From positions 1 to 64,000 of IMG/VR virus record IMGVR_UViG_3300017991_000109: a DNA stretch of 64,000 nt; one strand, written 5' to 3'. A program made the position numbers and the translations under genes. Below the pieces are notes generated by a model that made no database searches, was not told the origin of the DNA, and saw only the letters and a program-made list of their open reading frames with translations. Shown piece after piece: positions 49,993-58,562 of this stretch. The first letter of the stretch is position 1. Each line of letters begins with the position of its first letter. Origin of the DNA: a virus.

Positions 49993-51063
49993 ATGTCCTC
50001 AAAAAAGTTCCTGCAACTATTTGAAATGCCTGTGGGGAGGTTCGACCTCCAAGGCGATTGGAATCCTGACACAAAGATCGGTAATCTAGATCCATATGCT
50101 GATGAAGATGACGGTGGAAGTTATGGCGCATACGACCGTAAAACTGTCAAAAACATGCGGGACGCTATCCCTAAGATTAGGAAGCGCTTTGATAATATAA
50201 ATCATACTTTTGATTTTATCATGTTGAGAGAACAGCCTCAACATGATGGGGACTCTAGGTACGTCGAATATGGCGCTATCGATGACAATGACGATTCAGG
50301 TGTAGCTGCCAAGAACAGGTTCCGTCAAATTTGGGACGAGGCTGATCCCGATGCAATCACCGTTGTATTCACAAATAACACTGGTGATGATCTTGTGTCT
50401 ATTGCTAAAGAGTGGAATTTCTCACATCGCCTTGCACATGTTTTTCAAGCGGCTGCAAGAAAAAATCAGAAAGGTCTCGCGTACACTATGTCCGAGATGG
50501 AGGCTTGTGTCCATGAGTTACTTGGTTATCTGTGTGATAATGTTTATGGGATTACAAACCCATTTAAAAAGGTTCGAATGTATGATGGTAATATATCACA
50601 CAACTGGATTTACGAACAAGAAGAGCTTGCGGGTGCATTGTTAACAGCAGTGGGCAAACAGCATTTTATATCGTGTCAAAAGGGGAGATTGGCTAGACCT
50701 TTCGAGTTTGTGTATGAAGCCTTTGCTTGTATGGTAAAATATGGTGAGATAAGATTCTCAGATCCTATCGGACCTGCTTTGATTGATAAACCCGAACCAG
50801 ATGGGGATTGGGAGCGTAAATCTGAATTTATGACTTACCCCCCTATGGATGAGGACCACCCTGATTATGATCCTGAGTATCCTGATGAACCAGACTATGA
50901 TGAGGAGCCTGAATTTGATGAAGAGGCATACAATGCTTCTTTCTATAGACAGCCCCAGCGAGGTATGTTCTACCAAGATGACTTACACAGCTATGCCAGA
51001 ACTCTAGAGTACTACTGGGATGAGTTACTAAGTCAAGCTACTGGCAGTATTTTTATTATGTGA
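49993..51063 (+). CDS. Putative internal-head protein with FLQLFE tag (356 aa)
   Basis: Begins MSSKKFLQLFEMPVGRFDLQ. The FLQLFE segment recurs in three other genes (52149, 52919, 57677), and L-F-E is a legal site for a T4-like prohead protease (L/I-x-E). ATG 49993 is chosen because it starts this peptide; a longer frame to 49777 lies over the previous gene. The body is charged, and a Pro/Asp/Glu repeat (DPEYPDEPDYDEEPEFDEE) at about residues 290-315 is probably disordered. Biochemical activity is not known. Confidence 0.65.
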   Translation: MSSKKFLQLFEMPVGRFDLQGDWNPDTKIGNLDPYADEDDGGSYGAYDRKTVKNMRDAIPKIRKRFDNINHTFDFIMLREQPQHDGDSRYVEYGAIDDNDDSGVAAKNRFRQIWDEADPDAITVVFTNNTGDDLVSIAKEWNFSHRLAHVFQAAARKNQKGLAYTMSEMEACVHELLGYLCDNVYGITNPFKKVRMYDGNISHNWIYEQEELAGALLTAVGKQHFISCQKGRLARPFEFVYEAFACMVKYGEIRFSDPIGPALIDKPEPDGDWERKSEFMTYPPMDEDHPDYDPEYPDEPDYDEEPEFDEEAYNASFYRQPQRGMFYQDDLHSYARTLEYYWDELLSQATGSIFIM

Positions 51064-52137
51064 TCAATCAAAATGATTGTAGCCGATATCAATCCACTCC
51101 CGGTCAAAAGCTTCGCACCAGTTCTCGACTTGTCGGGCATAACTATGAGCTGTCTGCTCTTTCAATTCAGTTGAGTATTTCTCCCTCAGCTCATCAATCT
51201 TTTCGGAAAGTCTCTGGAGTCTTGGACGCATGTCCTGCACGAACTCTCTAAACTCCTCGCGGGAACGGTGGATCTCAGGATCAGAAAGATAATCAACGGA
51301 TCTACGGAAGGAATTCACCTTATCCATCCACTCCATGAAGCGAAGGGTTAGGAACGTCTCAGCTTGATTGAGATGTCGATTTTCCTTACGAACCTCAGAA
51401 AGTCCAGAAATCGATTCTGAGACACGGGTTAGAAGCTGACTGCTAGGACCAAGACCAAACCCTTTAAGCTGCTCTGAGAGGATACCTGAGAGCTTTACGC
51501 ACTTACTGGACAACCGACCGATGTTTTTGTCATCCCCCCGCTCGTGAAGTCTACGCTTTTTACGTTTTTTCTCTTTCTTTGCCCATTCCTCAGGATCAAA
51601 GCACTTTAGGAAAATCGCTGCATTACTCTTCATAGCACCAGGACGGGCTGATGTGCTGGAAATCCCCATTGTTGAACTTGTCTCTTCCATGTTCATAAAT
51701 AGTTTCAACTTATGACCAGCATTATAAAGGAAATCTGCCAACCCGTAGTGTAGGGGTTCTGGCCAATCACCAAATTCGCACCATTCGTAGTCATCTGCTT
51801 CCCAATTCAGAATTGGCTCAAACTCGTCCTCACACACCGCTACGAAGTTATGATATCGAAATCCACTTTCATCATCTTCAAAGGTGTACACATGCTGAAG
51901 GTCGTACCTGCCAACGTAACCAACTTCCTCGTCTACTTCTCGCCTAACAGCATCTTGAGGAGCTTCGCCTTCGTCTATCGCACCTCCCCAAGTCCCCCAT
52001 GTATGAGGCTCTAAAACGTAGCTAGATCTATACTGAATCAGGAATCGCTGAGTCCTTTTGGAAAAGAAGATACACCCCGCACCTTGCTTTCCCCAGAATC
52101 CTGTTTTATCGAGAGCATCTTGGTGCTGGGCATCCAT
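51064..52137 (-). CDS. Nudix hydrolase with C-terminal helical domain (357 aa)
   Basis: The Nudix box GAIDEGEAPQDAVRREVDEE then VGY (residues about 52-74) matches G-x5-E-x7-R-E-U-x-E-E-x-G-U with all catalytic residues. Nudix enzymes hydrolyse nucleoside diphosphates linked to X, such as ADP-ribose or Ap4A. The C-terminal 190 residues are basic then helical/coiled-coil and unfamiliar. It lies in the internal-protein gene group, 11 bases after the 52149 gene. An ADP-ribose or NAD-related substrate would suit the nearby ART-like candidate, but that is inference. Confidence 0.85.
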   Translation of the reverse strand: MDAQHQDALDKTGFWGKQGAGCIFFSKRTQRFLIQYRSSYVLEPHTWGTWGGAIDEGEAPQDAVRREVDEEVGYVGRYDLQHVYTFEDDESGFRYHNFVAVCEDEFEPILNWEADDYEWCEFGDWPEPLHYGLADFLYNAGHKLKLFMNMEETSSTMGISSTSARPGAMKSNAAIFLKCFDPEEWAKKEKKRKKRRLHERGDDKNIGRLSSKCVKLSGILSEQLKGFGLGPSSQLLTRVSESISGLSEVRKENRHLNQAETFLTLRFMEWMDKVNSFRRSVDYLSDPEIHRSREEFREFVQDMRPRLQRLSEKIDELREKYSTELKEQTAHSYARQVENWCEAFDREWIDIGYNHFD

Positions 52138-52148
52138 GCCTATAGATA

Positions 52149-52922
52149 CTACTCCAGAGCTTTTAGTAATCTTGGATTACCATTACGCACATTTTGTTTT
52201 GATACCGTTACATAAACGAAGGGCTCGCCTCCGTGGAGAGACCCAAATACTCTGTGGTTCCCATCACGCATTTGCACAGATAACTGACCTATGTCACCAT
52301 CAACAGTGTTGTGCATTTCAGCTACTTTAGCTTTTAGATGTTCTGTCATTGCCAATGCAACTGGATGCTCATCCACGGGCTTGATGTCCTCAACATCTAC
52401 ATCGTTGTATCCAAGCTCTATGTGAACAAAGTCATCGTAGTAATAATCGTAGAACTCTTCACCTTGATCAGACAAAAAATCTGTTGCCCAATTTTCGACT
52501 GTAGACTCGGTATTGTCTAGATATTCATCAACCTCCCATCCGGCGCTCCAAGGTTCATCCATACCAAACTCGTATATACGCTCTTTCGACCTACGTGTTT
52601 CAACAACGTCGTTGTAATCAATCTCTGAAACTGAAGCGTATCCACACTCAAATTTCACATCTTCGTTCCTACGTACTTCTTTTGAGATCGCTGCGAGCTT
52701 AGCATTGTCAAAGATGTTGTCACTGCGCGGAAAAACATATTCAGGGTAGACTCGAAGCATTCTGCCTTCTGGACCAAACCATGTTACGTGGCGACCTTTC
52801 TTAGCTTGGAGACCATGTACGTCGTAATCGTGGCTATAATGATTTTCGAAAGAATCTGCTTCAGCATCGTCGATGTAAAATTTAGAACGAGGACTTTCGA
52901 ATAGTCTTAAGAATTCGATCAT
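52149..52922 (-). CDS. Putative internal-head protein with FLRLFE tag and DGNHR motif (257 aa)
   Basis: Starts MIEFLRLFESPRSKFYIDDA, sharing the N-terminal peptide with its neighbours. The C-terminal SVQMRDGNHRVFGSLHGG is the D-G-N/H-H-R element of ParB-like/Srx-fold domains, which bind nucleotides. The middle is very acidic (EEFYDYYYDDFVHIE). The combination of a possible targeting peptide and a ParB-like site suggests an injected protein, but no biochemical activity can be assigned. Confidence 0.6.
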   Translation of the reverse strand: MIEFLRLFESPRSKFYIDDAEADSFENHYSHDYDVHGLQAKKGRHVTWFGPEGRMLRVYPEYVFPRSDNIFDNAKLAAISKEVRRNEDVKFECGYASVSEIDYNDVVETRRSKERIYEFGMDEPWSAGWEVDEYLDNTESTVENWATDFLSDQGEEFYDYYYDDFVHIELGYNDVDVEDIKPVDEHPVALAMTEHLKAKVAEMHNTVDGDIGQLSVQMRDGNHRVFGSLHGGEPFVYVTVSKQNVRNGNPRLLKALE

Positions 52923-53530
52923 GAGGCTCCGAGTGTAATAGGTTCTATCTCGGTTAACGTACCGAAAAATGGGTCGTCTAGAGGGTCATCGAAAGATGTC
53001 CTTTTGTGTATTTTTATACCTCGTTTCGACAATTCACGTTCCAGCAGCTTATGGTAAATTCTCTGCCTTCTTTCGTCTCCTTCGTACTCTTGTCGAGAAG
53101 CTAGTAGAATGTATTTAAGCTCTACAGAGGTATTCTTCTTTACCCCATCATCGCGTACGTTCTTGATAAAAGCATCGACACACTCCATAACCCCAGATAA
53201 CACTTGATGTGCATGACGTTTATCAGTCAACGCAGGTTTCTCTGGTTCTAGTTCTATATAGGTGTCTTTAGTAGGTATCCCTTGCATGATACGTAAACCT
53301 GCAAGCGCAGGTTCAACTTTTTTTTCATGGGCTATTGCAGAAGAAAAATCCACCCTAAGTCCATCTTGCTCATTATCTACTTTTATAAGTTTGCAGTATA
53401 CTAGGTAGTGCTCTCCATCTACATCGAAACTCATTTGTTCTTCGTGACGAATAGGCTTGTGATAACCCCACGCAGAACGTACGCTTTTAACATCTGACCT
53501 TGCTTCGAATAGTTTAAGAAATTCTATCAT
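52919..53530 (-). CDS. Putative internal-head protein with FLKLFE tag (203 aa)
   Basis: Starts MIEFLKLFEARSDVKSVRSA. The tag is identical to the next gene except for K/R at one position. The remainder is alpha/beta with KYILLASRQEYEGDERRQRI near residue 145. Overlaps its neighbours on both sides by four bases, so the three genes are one operon with the DUF723-like gene upstream. No family recognised. Confidence 0.65.
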   Translation of the reverse strand: MIEFLKLFEARSDVKSVRSAWGYHKPIRHEEQMSFDVDGEHYLVYCKLIKVDNEQDGLRVDFSSAIAHEKKVEPALAGLRIMQGIPTKDTYIELEPEKPALTDKRHAHQVLSGVMECVDAFIKNVRDDGVKKNTSVELKYILLASRQEYEGDERRQRIYHKLLERELSKRGIKIHKRTSFDDPLDDPFFGTLTEIEPITLGAS

Positions 53531-53973
53531 ATGAATAGATACACACGGGAGTCTATTTTAGCGTTCTTCTCTCCGAAGGAAACTCCTGCACGATTAAGAA
53601 GAGTACGTACCGTTGCTTCAGTTACATTCCTTTTCAGAGCAATATCTTTGACGGACATCCCTTTTTGGTACATCTGAACAGTTTCAGTGCGTGCTTTAGA
53701 ACCTCGTGGGCGACGTAATTTTTCTAGCGTTTCCTTAGAAGGTGTGTGTCCTTTACGCCCTTTCTTTTTAGTATTTGCTTCTAATTTACCACACTCAGGA
53801 CAACCTCTTCCGGCTAGATGATTCGAGGGTGTTTGTTCAAAATCCCCGTGAATTGGACAGGTTATCTTTAATTTAGTTAGAGCACCCTTGTATTCTGTTT
53901 TAGAGTATAAGTACTTGTTTCCGTGACAGTTATTAGCTCGTTTTATAAACTCTTCTGTTGTTAACTTCTTCAT
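53527..53973 (-). CDS. DUF723-like zinc ribbon with HTH, homing-endonuclease-associated (148 aa)
   Basis: Residues about 5-62 (FIKRANNCHGNKYLYSK, then KLKITCPIHGDFEQTPSNHL and GRGCPECGK) are the typical N-terminal DNA-recognition repeat of phage homing endonucleases. The C-terminus is a helix-turn-helix (MSVKDIALKRNVTEATVRTL). No GIY-YIG or HNH nuclease residues are seen, so it is a DNA-binding remnant or a regulator of mobile origin. It has its own promoter-like sequence and lies between capsid and internal-protein genes, as mobile genes often do. Confidence 0.7.
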   Translation of the reverse strand: MKKLTTEEFIKRANNCHGNKYLYSKTEYKGALTKLKITCPIHGDFEQTPSNHLAGRGCPECGKLEANTKKKGRKGHTPSKETLEKLRRPRGSKARTETVQMYQKGMSVKDIALKRNVTEATVRTLLNRAGVSFGEKNAKIDSRVYLFI

Positions 53974-53981
53974 GACGATAC

Positions 53982-54008
53982 TTTATAACTACCGGCTATA
54001 TAAGTCAA
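53982..54008 (-). promoter_or_regulatory. Promoter-like element for the DUF723/internal-protein operon
   Basis: Minus strand TTGACT (54003-54008), 15-base spacer, TATAAA (53982-53987), eight bases to ATG 53973. Unlike the GAAACC elements, the -10 is close to sigma-70 consensus. It sits directly after the capsid-gene terminator. Confidence 0.5.
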
Positions 54009-54041
54009 CAAAAAAAGAAGGCGCTCAATTAAGAGCGCCTT
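54009..54041 (-). terminator. Rho-independent terminator after the major capsid gene
   Basis: Minus strand: AAGGCGCTC with GAGCGCCTT (9-bp perfect stem, six-base loop), then C and T7. It separates highly expressed capsid transcription from the operon beyond. Confidence 0.85.
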
Positions 54042-54070
54042 CCCGAATTTGTAGTAAAGATACTAACTAA

Positions 54071-55504
54071 TTAGCCTCCGAAAGAAGCAGTTGTGTTAGT
54101 GATCTTCATTTTCGCGTACATCTTATTGTTTACCATCCTCTTACCGTATTGAGAGGCGAATCCCTTACGGTTAATGAAGTCATCAAGAACGACATTAGGT
54201 GTTGAAAACAACAATATCCATGGCGCAAACACGTAGCCAGTGCTGATAAAATCGTTACCCTTGTAACCGAACAGAGCTTCGTCCGTTCTGTAGTGAGGGT
54301 CACAATATACATCCATTCCCTGCCAGCGACCGATCTTGTGAACCCCTTGCACCTCTGCCTTGTCAGCAGCAGGTTCGAAGTTCGGAAGGGTCTTGACGAT
54401 GTTCGCACCAGAGATACCAGTCAGCATCCAGTTGGCGCTCACACGGTTAGTGGCACGTAGGATGAACGAGCTTGCCTTAACAGCAGCGTCTTGCATCGTA
54501 AGCTTGTGCTCCGTGTAAGAGATGTAGCTGTTAGTTGGCACTGTTTCGTCCCAAGTAACGACACCAGCTCCTGCCTGACGACGAAGATCTTCGATGATCT
54601 CACGGTCGATCTCCCACTGAAGGTGGTTGGCGATAGCTGTCGAAACCATGTTTTCGGCATTGACCTTGTGCAGAGCTTCAAGAGCTTGTGCAGCTTCCGT
54701 AGACCAACGTCCACGTAGCTTACGCTCTTGCACTTGGATAGGTGAGCTGACAATCTCGAAGTCGATCTGCTGAGCAGTATCGTTAAGTTCCGAGTTGTAG
54801 TTGTAGCTTGCTGTTACCGCAGATAGAGCGTCCAAGTCCGAAGAGTTGGAGTCAACCACGATTTCACCAGTGTTGTAGTTCACCGAACCAGCGGTAGCGT
54901 TGTCACTGTTGTCGAGAAGCTTACCAGCTCCATCGTCGTAAACAGTGTTCGTACCATCCGAGATGATGATTGTTCCTGGCATAACAGGTCCGTAAGCAAG
55001 GTTAGTTGCTGAGAAGTCACCGTTGGCGTCAGTTGTGCCTACAACCTCGTTGGACACAGAGTCCGCAGAGTCAAGGTAAGCATCAGCGTGTGCCGTACGT
55101 GCATCCCAGACCTTCGCCCCACGAGGACGATCACCTTTTGCCTGACCAGTCACGAAATTCATGAAGAAGATCTGACCAGTAGGTCCGTCAAGTGGCTGTA
55201 GTGAAACCAAGTCTTGTGCGACAAGGTTCTCAGACACGATTGAGATAAGCGGGAACGCGAACTTGTCGAAGTTACCAACCTGTAGTGTGGTTGATGTCTC
55301 GTCCAGTCCTTGGCGATACTGCTTGTAGTTTTCTAGCATCAAGGCTGTAATGGCTGCTTTTTCAGGACATCCGATGTCCTCCACCATTTCTTGCCACCCA
55401 GAAGCCTCGCAAAGCGATTGGTCCTTAGTGATTCCCATAGTGGAGTTAGCCAATTCGTACCCTCGAACTAGGTTTTCTGCTAATTTAGCTGCATGATTAA
55501 TCAT
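54071..55504 (-). CDS. Major capsid protein, gp23-like (477 aa)
   Basis: The T4 gp23-like HK97-fold core is recognisable from VGNFDKFAFPLISIVSENLV, MNFVTGQAKGDRPRG and a conserved VSANWMLTGISGANIVK followed by FAPWILLFSTPNVV. Residues 1-60 look like a cleavable propeptide, with SLCE|ASG (near residue 32) as a possible L-x-E cleavage site. A Ser/Asp-rich insert at about residues 145-240 may decorate the surface. Followed by its own terminator. The GroES-like protein at 12722 may assist folding. Confidence 0.9.
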   Translation of the reverse strand: MINHAAKLAENLVRGYELANSTMGITKDQSLCEASGWQEMVEDIGCPEKAAITALMLENYKQYRQGLDETSTTLQVGNFDKFAFPLISIVSENLVAQDLVSLQPLDGPTGQIFFMNFVTGQAKGDRPRGAKVWDARTAHADAYLDSADSVSNEVVGTTDANGDFSATNLAYGPVMPGTIIISDGTNTVYDDGAGKLLDNSDNATAGSVNYNTGEIVVDSNSSDLDALSAVTASYNYNSELNDTAQQIDFEIVSSPIQVQERKLRGRWSTEAAQALEALHKVNAENMVSTAIANHLQWEIDREIIEDLRRQAGAGVVTWDETVPTNSYISYTEHKLTMQDAAVKASSFILRATNRVSANWMLTGISGANIVKTLPNFEPAADKAEVQGVHKIGRWQGMDVYCDPHYRTDEALFGYKGNDFISTGYVFAPWILLFSTPNVVLDDFINRKGFASQYGKRMVNNKMYAKMKITNTTASFGG

Positions 55505-55537
55505 GATATTTTTCTAGTTTTGGTTATTGAGTTTGAA

Positions 55538-57598
55538 TTAAACCGCGAACTTACTTCCTTTTGTTCGTGCGCGGCTGACCATCGATAGCGCAGGGTGAAC
55601 TGATTCCTTCAGATCTTCCTCTCCGCTATTCTTGCCAGTTTTACCCTTATCGGCGCTTTCGGTAAGGGTCTTACCCTTCTTACCTTTCTTGGATTCTACG
55701 GTAGAGATTTCCTCTTCATCGTCTCCTTCTAGCGCAGGATCAGGATTTTCGCTAACAAGGTGCTTGCTCATTTCTGTGAACTTGTCGAAGGTCTTGCAGT
55801 TAGCAAGCTTCTCTCCATAACTCTCCCACAGATCTGGGCGACGAAGTTGGATATATGCCATACCCATTTCTTTCATGTCCTTGTTATACTTCCCAGCAAG
55901 TTCCTTAGCAGCCTCTTCAAAGCGCTGTGAGCGCTCGACTAGACCTTCTGGACCTTCAACGTTTCCGTCTACTATAGATTCTTTCAACTCTTTGTACTTA
56001 GCTAGCATATTTGAAGAAGCTTCGGCAAGCTTCTCGTAGCGAGCTTGGAGTAGGTTGAGTTGACGTTCAGTGCGAGTCTGGATCTTGTTAGACTTGACCC
56101 GCTTTGCCTCACGGAGTGAACGCAAGATTTTTCTTCGGCTCTCCATTGGCATCTTATCGTCAATTTCGTCATCGAAATTATCTTCTGGACCCATTTCTGG
56201 ATCGATGTCACACTCGTCCTCAGGACAAATGTCGTTGCTGATGTCTCGAAGCTCAGAGGCAAGCTGTTCGCACTCAGGATCTTCCTCACATGCTTGCTCA
56301 AGCTTTTCAGCGGCTTGGTCAAGGATGTCAGCAACTTGTGCGATATCTTCTTCTCCACCCTCTTCTTCAGGCATATCTTCAGGACCAGCATCAAGTTCTG
56401 GCTCAACAGAAGGTCCGTCGATTTCCTCTTCTCCACCCTCGTCGTTAAGATCGTCTTCAAACTCCTCTAAGAGCTTGAGAGATTTCTCAGCTACCAGCTT
56501 AAGTGAAGCGTCTTCTTCAAGGATTCTACCGATTTCAACCCGATAATCGTTAACTGCTTCGAAGAAACCGATCTTTTCGATGGGCTTCAAATCGCTGATA
56601 TCAGTTTTCCGAAGTCGAATCACATCGGTCTGTACTTTAGTTAGTTTAGATCGTGTATTCATATCGTCATGTGATTCGGTAACTGTGCCGCTTACCGGGA
56701 CGGGTTCATTTTCCAGCTTGAATGGAAAGTCGTATTCGTAACCTTTGCTCTCACAGAAAGTGTTCATTGCCTTAAGCGCAGCAACCTGAGAGATAAATGG
56801 TTGGTGAAATTCAGTCAAAGGAGTGTTATCGTTGCCGTTATACCAGCAGAATTTATTCGACTCTGCAATCAATTGAATAGGGATAAGTTGCTCACCCTTG
56901 TTCATGATTCCAGTGGCTAGAACAAAACTGCTTTCTTGTACTTTTTCGTCTTTCATCGGCTTCTCTTCTTCTTCAAATTCTTTAGCGTCGATTGTTTCTT
57001 TGATGATATTTACTCGCTTGCCTAGATCAGACTCGGCTTGAATGCGAGGAATAGCACGAGTAACTGATGGGCTGAAAACCACATCCCAAGTTTCAAGCTG
57101 GAAGTCTTCATTCACCTCCAAGCAATCAGAAGATTCAGAAACTGTTCCATTACCTCTGCTAGACACTCCAAACTTGACTCCTGCCATCAAAAGTGCTTCG
57201 ACGATCTTCCCTTTTGGAGTTGGCAGGGTTTCGTATGCTCCGATGATATCGCCCTCTTCTAGATCTGGGTTTGATCCGATTTCTTTTGGTGTGGCGTAGC
57301 GAGCTTCGACAATAACGTGACTCACTTCATCGAGTTTAGTAAGACCGTCTTCGGGATGCTCGATCATCCCCAAAACTGCTCGATCCTTCAAGCGATTCTG
57401 GAAATCATTACCCTCGTTAAAAACTTGATCCCAGACGTTTTTACCATAACGACGACCATTTTCGTTGATAACTTTGTAGTTCTGGAAAACCCCTTCAACG
57501 CGAAGGACCTTCTGGCCAGAACCTGTAGCAGACTCAACGAGTTGAGGCTTTCCAAGTGGTTTGAAGGGCATATAGCCACCTAACAGTAGATTTTCCAT
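55538..57598 (-). CDS. Prohead protease (S80/gp21-like) fused to scaffold-like region (686 aa)
   Basis: Residues about 30-190 form an S80-type protease: LRVEGVFQNYKVINENGRRY, LGMIEHPEDG (His), VSHVIVEARYAT and KFGVSSRGNGTV (Ser). Residues about 330-686 are acidic and coiled-coil-like with Lys-rich stretches, the composition of T4 gp22 scaffold. T4 encodes these as separate genes, so this is a fusion. Multiple L/I-x-E motifs (for example ILEE) could be self-cleavage sites. It lies 33 bases upstream of the capsid start. Confidence 0.85.
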   Translation of the reverse strand: MENLLLGGYMPFKPLGKPQLVESATGSGQKVLRVEGVFQNYKVINENGRRYGKNVWDQVFNEGNDFQNRLKDRAVLGMIEHPEDGLTKLDEVSHVIVEARYATPKEIGSNPDLEEGDIIGAYETLPTPKGKIVEALLMAGVKFGVSSRGNGTVSESSDCLEVNEDFQLETWDVVFSPSVTRAIPRIQAESDLGKRVNIIKETIDAKEFEEEEKPMKDEKVQESSFVLATGIMNKGEQLIPIQLIAESNKFCWYNGNDNTPLTEFHQPFISQVAALKAMNTFCESKGYEYDFPFKLENEPVPVSGTVTESHDDMNTRSKLTKVQTDVIRLRKTDISDLKPIEKIGFFEAVNDYRVEIGRILEEDASLKLVAEKSLKLLEEFEDDLNDEGGEEEIDGPSVEPELDAGPEDMPEEEGGEEDIAQVADILDQAAEKLEQACEEDPECEQLASELRDISNDICPEDECDIDPEMGPEDNFDDEIDDKMPMESRRKILRSLREAKRVKSNKIQTRTERQLNLLQARYEKLAEASSNMLAKYKELKESIVDGNVEGPEGLVERSQRFEEAAKELAGKYNKDMKEMGMAYIQLRRPDLWESYGEKLANCKTFDKFTEMSKHLVSENPDPALEGDDEEEISTVESKKGKKGKTLTESADKGKTGKNSGEEDLKESVHPALSMVSRARTKGSKFAV

Positions 57599-57676
57599 CG
57601 TAAATAACTACGTGAAAAATCAACTAAATTGAAAAATGACAGTTTTTACTTAGAATATTAGAAGCTTATTGCCACT

Positions 57677-58198
57677 TTATGTGTAACGATTTATTCTAAA
57701 CTTTTCGATACGAGAAGGGTAGTCCGAATGCCAATCTTCAGGGTGTTTTCTTACATCCTTCGCTTTATAGCCTCTGTACGGGAATAAATTATTAGATGTT
57801 ATATCGTACGGTTCGCCAGTATCAAATGTTTTCCCAAAATATTCTTCACTCCATCCAGGTGCTCCGAATTCTTCTCTGCACCATGCATCAAGCGCCATAA
57901 CACGAGTTAATTGAATACTATCAAAATCTTTCGATGAGATAAAGACTTCTTGACCGTAATCAGCACCTAAAGCTGAGGGGACTTTAAATTCGGCTATCCA
58001 AGGTCTCCAATATCCATGAGCGTTTAACCAAAATTCAGGGTTCTTAGCTAAGAAAATTCCTGGTTCAGTCCAATCTCCACCTATAGTAGTGTTATTTTGA
58101 GGGTAAAAATCTGGGTCTAATTGAAAATCTTTATCATCCGTTAAGTGGTATAAAAATCTAGTTTCAGACTCGAATAGTTGGAGGAACTTAACTGGCAT
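57677..58198 (-). CDS. Putative packaged ART-like effector with FLQLFE tag (173 aa)
   Basis: Starts MPVKFLQLFESETRFLYHLT. After the tag, the order YHLT, a GIFLAKNPEFWLNAHG strand-helix and GQEVFISSKDFDSIQL resembles the His, Tyr/Phe and Glu motifs of ADP-ribosyltransferase-like folds. T4 packages such an enzyme (Alt) through an N-terminal targeting peptide. The match is structural pattern only and the catalytic Glu is uncertain. It lies between the protease/scaffold gene and the next gene upstream, which it overlaps by 11 bases. Confidence 0.5.
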   Translation of the reverse strand: MPVKFLQLFESETRFLYHLTDDKDFQLDPDFYPQNNTTIGGDWTEPGIFLAKNPEFWLNAHGYWRPWIAEFKVPSALGADYGQEVFISSKDFDSIQLTRVMALDAWCREEFGAPGWSEEYFGKTFDTGEPYDITSNNLFPYRGYKAKDVRKHPEDWHSDYPSRIEKFRINRYT

Positions 58199-58562
58199 AG
58201 TCAGACTTGTCTTGGGTTATACAGTGAATGAAATTCCACACGTAGTCCAAAATAGTGACCAGCTTCTCCTCTGGGACACCAGCTTCGACCAGTTCTTTAT
58301 GCAGCATTGGCGTGACACTAAAAACTTTACTCTCACCCGTGTGGTACGTGACTTTGACACACTGAGACATTGGCCAGCGAGTCACTAAAAGAAAACCTTT
58401 AGGAAGTTGAGGAGGTTTGGGTAGTTTCTGACGGTAGTAGCTCTCCTCACTAGCCGTCAAAGGTGACGGAGCGAAAGACCTCCAAGAACCCGTTTGCAAC
58501 GCTCTGATCTGATACGCCAAGGGTTCCTTTTCTAGCACAGTACTCTCCGAAAGCTTGCTCAT
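58188..58562 (-). CDS. Hypothetical protein (124 aa), long overlap with 58450
   Basis: Starts MSKLSESTVLEKEPLAYQIR at ATG 58562 but overlaps the end of the upstream gene by 113 bases in another frame; a later start (TTG near 58460) would shorten it to about 90 aa. The C-terminal half is coherent (YHTGESKVFSVTPMLHKEL, VTILDYVWNFIHCI). Function unknown. Confidence 0.55.
   Translation of the reverse strand: MSKLSESTVLEKEPLAYQIRALQTGSWRSFAPSPLTASEESYYRQKLPKPPQLPKGFLLVTRWPMSQCVKVTYHTGESKVFSVTPMLHKELVEAGVPEEKLVTILDYVWNFIHCITQDKSDYAS

Noticed and set aside
53973-57610. TAGTTAT-like sequences before several start codons (53973, 57598, 27977, 24390, 11784) as a late promoter motif.
   Set aside because: Seven-base matches are expected several times by chance in 64 kb and in some cases the TAG is the previous stop codon; not specific enough to claim.
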